A stretch of DNA of 16,219 nt from contig CAQBKK010000024.1 in NCBI GenBank assembly GCA_948760655.1, positions 1-16,219 on the forward strand, written 5' to 3'. Source of the stretch: an uncultured Bacilli bacterium. Its GTDB lineage: Bacteria > Bacillota_I > Bacilli_A > RF39 > UBA660. The first letter of the stretch is position 1; the number at the start of each line of letters is the position of its first letter. Made by a program: the position numbers and the translations under genes. The notes under the pieces are model-generated. The model was not told the DNA's origin, searched no databases, and saw nothing but the letters and a program-made list of their open reading frames with translations. This document shows positions 1 through 6,555 of this stretch, piece by piece.

Positions 1-89
1 TTTTTATGAAACCTTTCTAAACCTTCTGGGTTTCCTTTACTTAATGTACCCCCCCTAGAATTAGGGATATACCCAAAATAATTTATCAC
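1..89 (-). CDS. Possible partial CDS running off the left edge, unrecognised
   Basis: An open frame begins at a GTG (87-89) that overlaps the TGA stop of the Nudix gene and stays open to the window edge. The 29 visible residues begin with the GTG-initiated Met, then INYFGYIPNSRGG, and include NPEGLERFH. No ribosome binding site is visible before the GTG, so it would depend on translational coupling to a gene that is itself frameshifted. A run of seven G (C49-C55 on the + strand) lies inside the frame. I do not recognise a family. It could be a chance open frame. Confidence 0.22.
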   Translation of the reverse strand, partial: MINYFGYIPNSRGGTLSKGNPEGLERFHK

Positions 90-545
90 TGAATTGTTGA
101 AATATCTAAAACTTTATGATTTTCATCCACTAAAAATTTGATATTAATACTCTTAGTTTTTAATACATTTTGAAATTCTGGCTGAAGTAAATATGTTATA
201 GCATATCGTTTTTCATTTTTCAACAAATCATTAATAGATAACCAAAATGACTCATTTTCATTAAATTCTTGAGGAAATCCATTATATTTTGTTGCAATAA
301 ACACTTCCATATTATAGATTCTATCTGGATATTCTACAATTATTTTCCCCAACTTTTCTAATTCACTTATGTCAATGCCAGTTTCTTCCTTAAATTCTCG
401 CACAGCTGCCTGTTGTGAAGTTTCATCCAGTTCAATTTTTCCTCCTGGTATGTCAATATATCCAACATTATCTACTTTATATACAGATTACCAAATTGTC
501 TTCTATTAAAAAGGTCCTTACAGCATTTCTTATATTTTTATGCAT
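86..545 (-). pseudogene. Nudix hydrolase, frameshifted
   Basis: Read from ATG 545, which has a good ribosome binding site (AGAAGGA), the product starts MHKNIRNAVRTFLIEDNLVI and then meets a TAA at about 477-479. The next frame continues with YKVDNVGYIDIPGGK and runs to a TGA at 86. Together the frames give about 152 residues, the usual size of a small Nudix protein. The Nudix box GX5EX7REUXEEXGU is complete: G-KIELD-E, seven residues, then REFKEETGI. Nudix enzymes hydrolyse nucleoside diphosphate derivatives; the substrate cannot be told here. The lesion amounts to one extra base or two missing bases near 477-487. It is either a real pseudogene or an assembly error, because the rest of the domain is well preserved. 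Confidence 0.8.
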
Positions 546-578
546 AGCATATCCTTCTACTCATATTATTTTTCTTTT

Positions 579-1568
579 TTAATTTTCGTTTTCAAGAATT
601 CGATTCATCTCACTTAATTTATTTTCTAATAATTTTTTATCAATTAATTTTAATTTATATTCAGAAATTAATGTTTGAGACATATTTTTACTAAGTGAAT
701 ATTCAACTATGTTTTTATCTTTAGAACTGCATAAAATTACTCCAACACTTGGATTTTCATTTTTCTTTTTAACATCTCTATCTAATGCTTCTAAATATAA
801 ATTCATCTTTCCTAAATATTCTGCTTTAAATTCGCCTAATTTTAATTCAAAAGCAACAAGACAAGATAATTCTCTATTAAAGAATAATAAATCTATGAAT
901 AAGTCGTGATTTCCAACTTGGACTCTATACTCCTATAAAGGTGAAATCTTTTCAACTTCTAAAATAAAATCCTTTAAATTTTTTACTATAGCATTTTTTA
1001 AATCTTTTTCTGAATACTCATTTGGTAAGTCTAAAAATTCTAAACTATAAAGATCTAAAATCCTTGTGTCTGGGTAATCATCTTCATCAATAGTTTTATT
1101 AGTAGTTGGAAGTGCATTACCTTCTGATAATAGATATCGCTCATAATAAGCAGAAGTAATTTGTCTATCTAATTCTCTTTTTGAATAATTTTCCTTAATA
1201 GATAATTGTAAATAAAAATGTCTTTCTTCAATAGATTTAGAACCACTTAAAATTAATAAATTATTTGTCCAATTTAATTGCGTCACCAGTGGTGTCGCAA
1301 TCTCATCATCTTTATATGTTTTATAAAATTGTACCATTCTTTCAATATTTCTTTTTGTAAAACCTTTTATGGATGGATAATTAGTTTTCATAAAATCTGC
1401 TGCTTTTGTAGTTATTTTGTCTCCATAACTACCATTTTCTATTAACTCATATAAAAATTTTCCAACCTCTAAATAAAATAAAATCATTTCTTCATTTACT
1501 TTTCTATAAGCATTATTTTTTCTTCTTTCAATCATATCAATAATTTGATTAAAATTTGCATCTAACAT
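579..1568 (-). pseudogene. YhcG/DUF1016-family PDDEXK nuclease, disrupted in the middle
   Basis: The upstream two thirds (to 933) encode the helical DUF1016 N-terminal domain, including LNWTNNLLILSG and ERHFYLQLSIKENYSKREL. A TAG at 933-935 interrupts the frame. The same frame then resumes with EYRVQVGNHDLFIDLLFFNR, VAFELKLGEFK and YLEALDRDV, the PDDEXK core (Asp in FIDLL, E-x-K in FELK). Between these parts the expected junction DFTFIG is readable only in another frame, at 931-948. This implies two compensating losses, about one base near 949-953 and two or five bases near 927-931. Family members are putative nucleases often found in accessory DNA. The start at 1568 has GGTGA nine bases upstream; an ATG at 1583 is also possible but sits directly against its AAAGG. 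Confidence 0.8.
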
Positions 1569-1606
1569 AAAATTGTTCACCATCCTTTAGTAAAATTAGA
1601 TAAACT

Positions 1607-1636
1607 ACTATAATAAAATTATAACTTAAACCTCAA
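1607..1636 (-). promoter_or_regulatory. Possible SigA-type promoter of the YhcG-like gene
   Basis: Read on the minus strand, TTGAGG (1631-1636) is followed by an 18-base spacer and TATAGT (1607-1612), about 40 bases before the YhcG start. In DNA this AT-rich the match may be fortuitous. Confidence 0.35.
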
Positions 1637-1763
1637 ATAATTACCATAAAATTACAGAAATAGTTAAATTTTTTATTACAACAGGATATGGGAATGCACC
1701 ACGAAATAATAAAGGACTTATAATATAAGGAGTTCTATTGCATATAAGGGACACCAACAACCA

Positions 1764-1781
1764 TTTTTGCACTTGCAAAAA
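1764..1781. repeat. Perfect palindrome TTTTTGCA-CT-TGCAAAAA
   Basis: Two perfect 8-base arms are separated by two bases. As RNA it would fold into a TTTTTGC/GCAAAAA stem with a four-base loop. No U-tract follows directly on the + strand, so it looks more like a protein-binding site or remnant hairpin than a standard terminator. Confidence 0.5.
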
Positions 1782-1808
1782 CAACTATTTTTCTATTATT
1801 TATAGTTG
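1782..1808. repeat. Inverted repeat CAACTAT-N13-ATAGTTG
   Basis: Seven-base perfect arms (1782-1788 and 1802-1808) directly abut the palindrome at 1764-1781. The right arm lies in a 19-base stretch (1795-1813) that recurs with one mismatch at 6399-6417. Function unknown. Confidence 0.4.
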
Positions 1809-2010
1809 ATATTTCTTGAGCATATTATTATTTATCTTATTTTATAAGACTTTTATCTTCACTATTTTTCAACTATTTAGTTATTTTTCTATATTTTGGG
1901 TATATCCTTTATTCTGCCCCCCAGAAGACTTTTTCTGGTTGGGAGGATTTTTCCTATTTTTTTCATTTCTTTTCCTCCTCCATAATTTCCATTACTGCAA
2001 GAAAAAATTA

Positions 2011-2039
2011 TTACCAAAAAATTAAAAAAACATATAATA
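2011..2039 (+). promoter_or_regulatory. Promoter of the small membrane protein gene (SigK-like or SigA-like)
   Basis: The sequence fits two models. AC (2013-2014), 16 bases, then CATATAATA (2031-2039) matches the late mother-cell SigK pattern AC-N16/17-CATAnnnTA. TTACCA (2011-2016), 16 bases, then TATAAT (2033-2038) is an acceptable SigA promoter. In both cases transcription would start only about nine bases before the ATG, so the leader would barely contain the ribosome binding site. That weakens the call. Confidence 0.4.
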
Positions 2040-2053
2040 CCATAGGTGATTAT

Positions 2054-2260
2054 ATGTACAATAAAGGACCATGTTGCCCACCTCCAAATAATCGTGGGGG
2101 AGGATTTTTTACCATACTAGCTATATTTGCACTTTGCATTCTAATTTTTTATCAAGTTATTCTAACATTAATCTTACCACTTCGTTTCAATATATTTATT
2201 CTTCTAATTGAACTTTTTCTATTAATTTTTCTCTTGTATCGTGTAGTATGGCCGCACTAA
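2054..2260 (+). CDS. Small membrane protein with Cys-Pro-Gly head
   Basis: This gives a 68-residue product. ATG 2054 has a good ribosome binding site (AGGTGA, 2044-2049) at proper spacing. Residues 1-17 form a polar head with CCPPPNN followed by RGGG. Two hydrophobic stretches follow, about 18-40 and 44-64, so the product is probably an integral membrane protein with two passes. Its last 39 bases overlap the 3' end of the convergent pseudokinase gene. I do not recognise a family. The glycine-rich head plus hydrophobic segment recalls small YjcZ-type sporulation proteins in general form only. Neighbouring spore genes and a SigK-like promoter make a spore-envelope role possible, but this is inference. 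Confidence 0.5.
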   Translation: MYNKGPCCPPPNNRGGGFFTILAIFALCILIFYQVILTLILPLRFNIFILLIELFLLIFLLYRVVWPH

Positions 2261-3118
2261 CTCTTCACTAATATAAAGATAATCCATCGCTTCTCTTACC
2301 TTTTGACAATTTTGAAATTCACTGCCTTCAAAAGAAATTTCTTTAGGTAAAGAAATGAGAATAAAAAACAATTTTTTTTCATCATCAGTTAATTTTACTT
2401 TCTCTAAATACTTAGAAAATAAAACTTCAAAATTAACATGAAAATATTCTTTTTGATAAAGCCCTACTAAATCAACAATAGGAGTATCCACACGATAGTT
2501 TTCCCAGCTAATTAAATAATCTTGATTTCCTTTTATGAAATGCTCTAATGATAAATTGTTATGAATATAAGAAATTCTTTTTTTAGTTTCTTCTTTTACC
2601 ATAGAAAACCATTGATCCAGTTCTGATTCCACAAAAGATAAACATGAAAAGATTTTAGAAATATTACGAATAAAAGAATAATGAGAAGGAGACATATAAA
2701 TCTCTTTTTTTATTGTTTCATAAAGTTCATTGTAATAGTGATTCAAATAAACGATATTACTTTTAATAGTATCATAAACTGTTTTAAAATCATCTTCTGT
2801 AACATTCTTATAATAAGTCGTTTTATTGTGCAAATTAGCAAGAACTTCTATTAAATCAAGAGCTTTTTGCTCATAAGGCATGGAAACTCCCGATACATAA
2901 TGATATACATTTACATCTTGTCTAGCATCATCTACTAAAGGCGGAAAATTAGTAAAACTACGACTTTCTAAATATGAAAACAACTCTCGCATATCCTTCT
3001 CTTTTTTTTCCTTAATAACAAAATCTCCAGAAGTTGTATTCAAAATTGTAACATTTCCCTGTATGGTATAACGATAAGGTTTATATATTTTTTTTAATAC
3101 TTCAATAGATTTATTCAT
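2222..3118 (-). CDS. ysxE: YsxE/CotS-like spore coat protein, degenerate kinase fold
   Basis: This gives a 298-residue product. The layout suggests the aminoglycoside phosphotransferase-like kinase fold used by CotS/YsxE spore coat proteins: an N-lobe with a likely ATP-site lysine in GDFVIKE (K36), a helical middle, and a C-lobe loop YIHNNLSLEHF at about 184-194. The catalytic Asp of the usual HxDxxxxN loop is Asn (H186-N187-N188) and the metal-binding Asp motif is replaced by ISWEN (203-207), so it is probably a pseudokinase. In B. subtilis ysxE lies directly downstream of spoVID, as here. The start overlaps the upstream stop by eight bases and lacks a clear ribosome binding site, which suggests translational coupling. 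ATG 3118 is preferred over the adjacent GTG 3121. The assignment rests on context plus fold-like motifs. Confidence 0.72.
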   Translation of the reverse strand: MNKSIEVLKKIYKPYRYTIQGNVTILNTTSGDFVIKEKKEKDMRELFSYLESRSFTNFPPLVDDARQDVNVYHYVSGVSMPYEQKALDLIEVLANLHNKTTYYKNVTEDDFKTVYDTIKSNIVYLNHYYNELYETIKKEIYMSPSHYSFIRNISKIFSCLSFVESELDQWFSMVKEETKKRISYIHNNLSLEHFIKGNQDYLISWENYRVDTPIVDLVGLYQKEYFHVNFEVLFSKYLEKVKLTDDEKKLFFILISLPKEISFEGSEFQNCQKVREAMDYLYISEELVRPYYTIQEKN

Positions 3119-3797
3119 CACTTGCTGGAATAATAATTTTATCCCCTGGAGTAATAACTTCTACATTATTGTAAGCTTTTATTGTATTTACATCTGTTCC
3201 ATACAAAGTACAAATGCTCTCCATAGTATCTTCTTCACTTACAATATGAATATGATAAGTTGTAAACTCATTTTCTGTTATACTAGCAGAATCCAAAATA
3301 ATTTCTTGACTTTCTTCTCCTATTCTTTCTTCTTCCTCTTCGACTTCTTCCCTATTTTCATTTTCTTCTGAAAATAAATGGTTAATTTCCTCAATTACAG
3401 CTTCTTTTACTTCTTCGGTTTCAATAGCTCGCATCTCTTCTATAGATTCCTCTTCTACTTTTTCTTCACTTTCTTCTACTTCTTCCGCAGTTACTACAAA
3501 TTCAATATTAATTTTTAAAATTGCATCCGAAATAACTTCATAAGTAAAATCAGTAATTTCAAAATCAATGGAATCACGAATCACTTGATCAGTAACAGCT
3601 ACTGCAAATGGTAATTTATACTGAAATGATTCTTTATTTACACTCACTTCATGACTTTTAAATTCTCCAGAAACAATAAAATTCCCCTCAATTTCAGAAC
3701 TTTCTGTATCCATTTCATGTTCTAAAGATATACTACATATTTCTGCTATTCTCTTATCAAATACAATTTCTTTTGTATAAGGTACTATACTTTTCAC
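3111..3797 (-). CDS. spoVID: SpoVID-like spore coat morphogenesis protein with LysM domain
   Basis: This gives a 228-residue product in three parts. Residues 1-105 form a beta-rich N-terminal domain of the SpoVID type. Residues 106-165 are a very acidic, Glu-rich linker. Residues 181-225 are a LysM domain (YHIHIVSEEDTMESICTLYG through TPGDKIIIP). In B. subtilis SpoVID sits at the forespore surface and drives encasement by the coat, and the LysM domain is at its C terminus. This protein is much shorter than the 575-residue B. subtilis form, mainly because the linker is short. The start is a GTG at 3797 with AGGGTGAG just upstream; the next Met is about 30 codons in. It forms a two-gene unit with the YsxE-like gene. 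Confidence 0.8.
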   Translation of the reverse strand: MKSIVPYTKEIVFDKRIAEICSISLEHEMDTESSEIEGNFIVSGEFKSHEVSVNKESFQYKLPFAVAVTDQVIRDSIDFEITDFTYEVISDAILKINIEFVVTAEEVEESEEKVEEESIEEMRAIETEEVKEAVIEEINHLFSEENENREEVEEEEERIGEESQEIILDSASITENEFTTYHIHIVSEEDTMESICTLYGTDVNTIKAYNNVEVITPGDKIIIPASDE

Positions 3798-3819
3798 TTT
3801 CTCACCCTTTCTTATTCAA

Positions 3820-3850
3820 ATTCTATGAAAGGAAATTTTTTTTTATGAAA
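3820..3850 (-). promoter_or_regulatory. SigE-like mother-cell promoter of the spoVID-ysxE unit
   Basis: On the minus strand, TTTCATA (3844-3850) is followed by exactly 16 bases and CATAGAAT (3820-3827). The B. subtilis SigE pattern is ATA, 16-18 bases, CATAnnnT, close to CATACAAT. The predicted start near 3813 leaves room for the ribosome binding site at 3801-3809. B. subtilis spoVID is known to be transcribed under SigE, so position and pattern agree. Confidence 0.6.
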
Positions 3851-3856
3851 AAAAAC

Positions 3857-3880
3857 AAAAAAAAGAGTACATATTGTACC
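3857..3880 (-). terminator. Intrinsic terminator after lon
   Basis: On the minus strand a short stem GGTACA/TGTAC(T) with a three-base ATA loop (3867-3880) is followed by TC and eight T (3857-3864), then a second T run. It lies just after the lon stop. The stem is short but the U-tract is strong. Confidence 0.6.
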
Positions 3881-3884
3881 TTCT

Positions 3885-6191
3885 TCATTCAAACAGAGCA
3901 TGATAAATATCAATATAATTATCTACCTCTATAATTTCTAATTTTTCTAAAACTTCACTCGGAAGTTCTTTTAAGTCATTATGATTATCCTTTGGAATAA
4001 ATACTTTCTTTATTCCTTCATTATAAGCACCAATTAACTTTTCTTTCAGTCCACCTATTTTTCTTACAAATCCATTTAAAGTAATTTCCCCTGTCATAGC
4101 AATTAGTTTAGAAATTGGCCGATTTCTTCCTAAGCTAAGTAAAGCAGTTGTGATTGCAATCCCTGCACTAGGTCCATCCTTTTTTATTGCTGCATCTAGC
4201 ATATGCACATGTACAGTCATTGTTTTATAATCATAGGTATCAATTTTAAAAATATTTTTATGAGCAAGTAAGTAACTTAAAGCAACTTCAATACTTTCAT
4301 CCATTACTTGTTCTACACGACCTGTAACTTTTATTTTGCCATTACCAGTATAAAACGCGCTTTCAATTGGCATGACTTTTCCACCAGTATCGTTAATAGC
4401 AAGAGCATTTACTACTCCTACTACCTGCTTAGGTAAGAAAGCATTACGATAAAACTCTCCTACACCTAAAAGTTCTTCTAATAATTCATGTGTTAATTTA
4501 ACATCAGAAATATTTCCACGAACAATTAATTTTCGTACAATACTTGTAAGCACTCGTCCTAGATCTCGAACACCTGCTTCACTTGTATAATACATAACAA
4601 TCTCTTTTAAAATTGCATCTGTTAATTTAATATCCTTAGCACTTATTTTATGTTCCTTATAAATAGTAGGAAGCAAATACTTTTTTGCTATCTCTACCTT
4701 TTCAAATAACGTATAACTAGAAAGTTCTATCACTTCCAAACGATCATACAAAGGATAAGGAATATCATAAATAGAATTGGCTGTAAGTACAAACAAAACA
4801 TTTGACAAATCAAATTCTTCTTCAATATAATGATCAACAAAAGTTTTATTCTGTGACTTATCCAAAATATCGAGTAACGTACTCGCAGGATCTCCTTTAT
4901 AATCCTTAACCATTTTATCAACTTCATCAATTAAAATTAAAGGATTATTGGTTCCACATCTTTTAAGGCCTTCTATTATTTTCCCTGGGCTCGCACCCAA
5001 ATACGTCCTTCTGTGTCCAATCAAAACAGAACTATCATTTAATCCTCCTACACTTATCTTATAAAACTTCTTGTGTAAGGCTTCTGCAATGGATCTAGCA
5101 AACGTTGTTTTTCCAACACCAGCAGGTCCAATGAAACACAAAATAGGACTGTCTACCAATGGATTTCGTTTTTTTGCTGCCATATATTCTATAATCTTGG
5201 CCTTAGCCACTTCCATTCCATAATGGTTTTTGTTTAAGCTACATTGAATACGTTCTAAATCTTCTTCATCCATGGAGCTCATATGCCATGGCAACTTCAA
5301 CATCCAATCCAAATAATTACGAATAGTAGCAAGTTCCGGACTTGCATCACTCGTATACGCAAACCTTTTTATCTCCTCTTGTATTTTTTCCTTTACTTTA
5401 ATGCTTTTGAGATGTAAATTTTCTAATTTGGCAGTAAAATCTTCTACTTCTCTTTCTTTTTCATCGTTTTCTCCAAGTTCCTCTTGGATACTTCGAAGTC
5501 TCTCTTTTAAAATAAATTCTCTTTGACTATTTTCAAGACCAGTTTGCAATTTTTGATCCAATTTTTGATCTAATTTTATAACTTCCAACTCAAGATTCAA
5601 ATCTTCAATCAAACTTTTCCCACGAAGAATGGGATTAATTTCCTCAATATATGCCATTTTTTTCAAAAAAGAAATTGGTAAAAAGGCAGCAATAATATCT
5701 GTAAGTTTATTCAAATCTTTTATATCTTTTATAAGATTTAAAATACTATTTGATACTCCTTGCCCACTTCTAACGTATTCCTCCATTAAGGAATGAAGCT
5801 TCCTTTTGACTGCCAAAGCTTCTATTTCATCTAATTTAGGTACCTCTAATTTAAGATATTTACACTCTAAAATATCTTGAACTTTGGAATCATTCTGTAC
5901 AGACTTTACTCCTGCTCGAAAAAGACCTCTTAGAGTTACTCGTAAATTTCCATTAGGAAGTTCCAATTTACTTTTTACTTTTGCAACGACAGCAACTTTA
6001 GGTAAATCACTAACTTCTGGTATTTCTTCCATTTGATCAACTGGAGTTAATACAACAATTTCTCCGCGATGATGCTCTGTTGCTAAACGCACAACTTCCC
6101 GGGTGATATCATTGTTTAATTCAAGTTTAACCTCTTGGTTAGGGAGTAGAAGTAAATTTTTAAGTAACATTACGGGTAAATTATTTTTCAT
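3885..6191 (-). CDS. lon: ATP-dependent Lon protease
   Basis: This is a full-length 768-residue Lon, a cytosolic homohexameric AAA+ serine protease for damaged and regulatory proteins. The LonN substrate domain covers about 1-190, followed by a coiled-coil region to about 270. The AAA+ module has Walker A GPAGVGKT (355-362) and Walker B LILIDEVDK (418-426). The protease domain has S675 in KDGPSAG and K718 in GGLKEKL, with the same 43-residue spacing as the E. coli Ser-Lys dyad. The start has AAGGGAGAG a few bases upstream. It has its own promoter and terminator. clpX, lonB and ysxC, which surround lonA in B. subtilis, are absent. Confidence 0.98.
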   Translation of the reverse strand: MKNNLPVMLLKNLLLLPNQEVKLELNNDITREVVRLATEHHRGEIVVLTPVDQMEEIPEVSDLPKVAVVAKVKSKLELPNGNLRVTLRGLFRAGVKSVQNDSKVQDILECKYLKLEVPKLDEIEALAVKRKLHSLMEEYVRSGQGVSNSILNLIKDIKDLNKLTDIIAAFLPISFLKKMAYIEEINPILRGKSLIEDLNLELEVIKLDQKLDQKLQTGLENSQREFILKERLRSIQEELGENDEKEREVEDFTAKLENLHLKSIKVKEKIQEEIKRFAYTSDASPELATIRNYLDWMLKLPWHMSSMDEEDLERIQCSLNKNHYGMEVAKAKIIEYMAAKKRNPLVDSPILCFIGPAGVGKTTFARSIAEALHKKFYKISVGGLNDSSVLIGHRRTYLGASPGKIIEGLKRCGTNNPLILIDEVDKMVKDYKGDPASTLLDILDKSQNKTFVDHYIEEEFDLSNVLFVLTANSIYDIPYPLYDRLEVIELSSYTLFEKVEIAKKYLLPTIYKEHKISAKDIKLTDAILKEIVMYYTSEAGVRDLGRVLTSIVRKLIVRGNISDVKLTHELLEELLGVGEFYRNAFLPKQVVGVVNALAINDTGGKVMPIESAFYTGNGKIKVTGRVEQVMDESIEVALSYLLAHKNIFKIDTYDYKTMTVHVHMLDAAIKKDGPSAGIAITTALLSLGRNRPISKLIAMTGEITLNGFVRKIGGLKEKLIGAYNEGIKKVFIPKDNHNDLKELPSEVLEKLEIIEVDNYIDIYHALFE

Positions 6192-6222
6192 GTCTCATCT
6201 CTCCCTTGAAGTTATGGTGATT

Positions 6223-6251
6223 ATTATAACGATTTCCCAAAAGAAAGTAAA
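6223..6251 (-). promoter_or_regulatory. SigA promoter of lon
   Basis: On the minus strand TTTACT (6246-6251), a 17-base spacer, then a perfect TATAAT (6223-6228), about 31 bases before the lon ATG. Confidence 0.75.
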
Positions 6252-6261
6252 TGCTATTTAC
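6247..6261. promoter_or_regulatory. Palindrome GTAAAT-N3-ATTTAC over the lon -35 box
   Basis: Perfect six-base arms (6247-6252, 6256-6261) around GCT overlap the -35 hexamer of the lon promoter. The position is typical of a repressor operator. It does not match CIRCE or the CtsR heptad repeat, so the regulator, if any, is unknown. No second copy was noticed. Confidence 0.4.
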
Positions 6262-6529
6262 ATTTTTTTACAACCAATTTTTGCTAGAAAAAAAACTCGT
6301 TATTAAAAAAATATTCTCTTTATTTCCCTCACCATTTTAGAAATTAGGAATGGCTAAGAAAAGAATACTTTCTAATTCCTTCTAAGAAACTTCAACGCAT
6401 TATTTATAGTTGAAATTATTTGCAAAAGTCATTTTTAGATAATCAATTGTTTCTTTTGGAAAATCATAAAATGAGCATTTCCTACTCTTTAAATTATTGC
6501 CTACTTAATCATTATTTAAAGTTTTTTGA
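6262..6529. other. Intergenic stretch between tig and lon, no gene seen
   Basis: I see no supported reading frame. It contains imperfect inverted repeats: TTAGAA and GGAAT (about 6338-6351) pair with ATTCC and TTCTAA (about 6376-6386), and TTCAAC/GTTGAA arms lie at 6391-6414. The stretch 6399-6417 repeats 1795-1813 with one mismatch. A small RNA or long upstream regulatory region is possible but not shown. Confidence 0.4.
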
Positions 6530-6555
6530 CAAAAAAAGAGACATTAAGCTCCCTT
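6530..6555 (-). terminator. Intrinsic terminator overlapping the tig stop
   Basis: On the minus strand AAGGGAG (6549-6555) can pair with CTCTTTT (6534-6540), with two G-U pairs and an eight-base loop containing the tig stop codon. Seven T follow at 6531-6537. The stem is weak. Confidence 0.45.

Larger units (their letters stand above)
1637..2010. other. Gene-poor stretch with palindromes
   Basis: No convincing gene lies between the YhcG-like gene and the small + strand gene at 2054. It holds two inverted repeats (1764-1781 and 1782-1808), a TTG-initiated hydrophobic + strand frame (1816-2025) with no ribosome binding site, and a 25-codon minus-strand frame (1889-1966) preceded by a perfect AGGAGG seven bases before its ATG. 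Short open pieces near 1680-1800 look like decayed coding sequence but match nothing I recognise. Confidence 0.5.

Noticed and set aside
709..909. Plus-strand open frame over the YhcG-like gene
   Set aside because: The minus strand here encodes the conserved PDDEXK core, so the + frame is a shadow.
3865..3880. GTACA/TGTAC palindrome as an operator for spoVID
   Set aside because: It sits right after the lon stop and is followed by a long T run on the minus strand, so a terminator explains it better.
4730..4930. Minus-strand open frame inside lon
   Set aside because: It lies in another frame over the Lon AAA+ region, which is fully conserved, so it is a shadow.
6103..6306. Plus-strand open frame over the lon start
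   Set aside because: It is antisense to the lon 5' end and its promoter and has no ribosome binding site or recognisable product.
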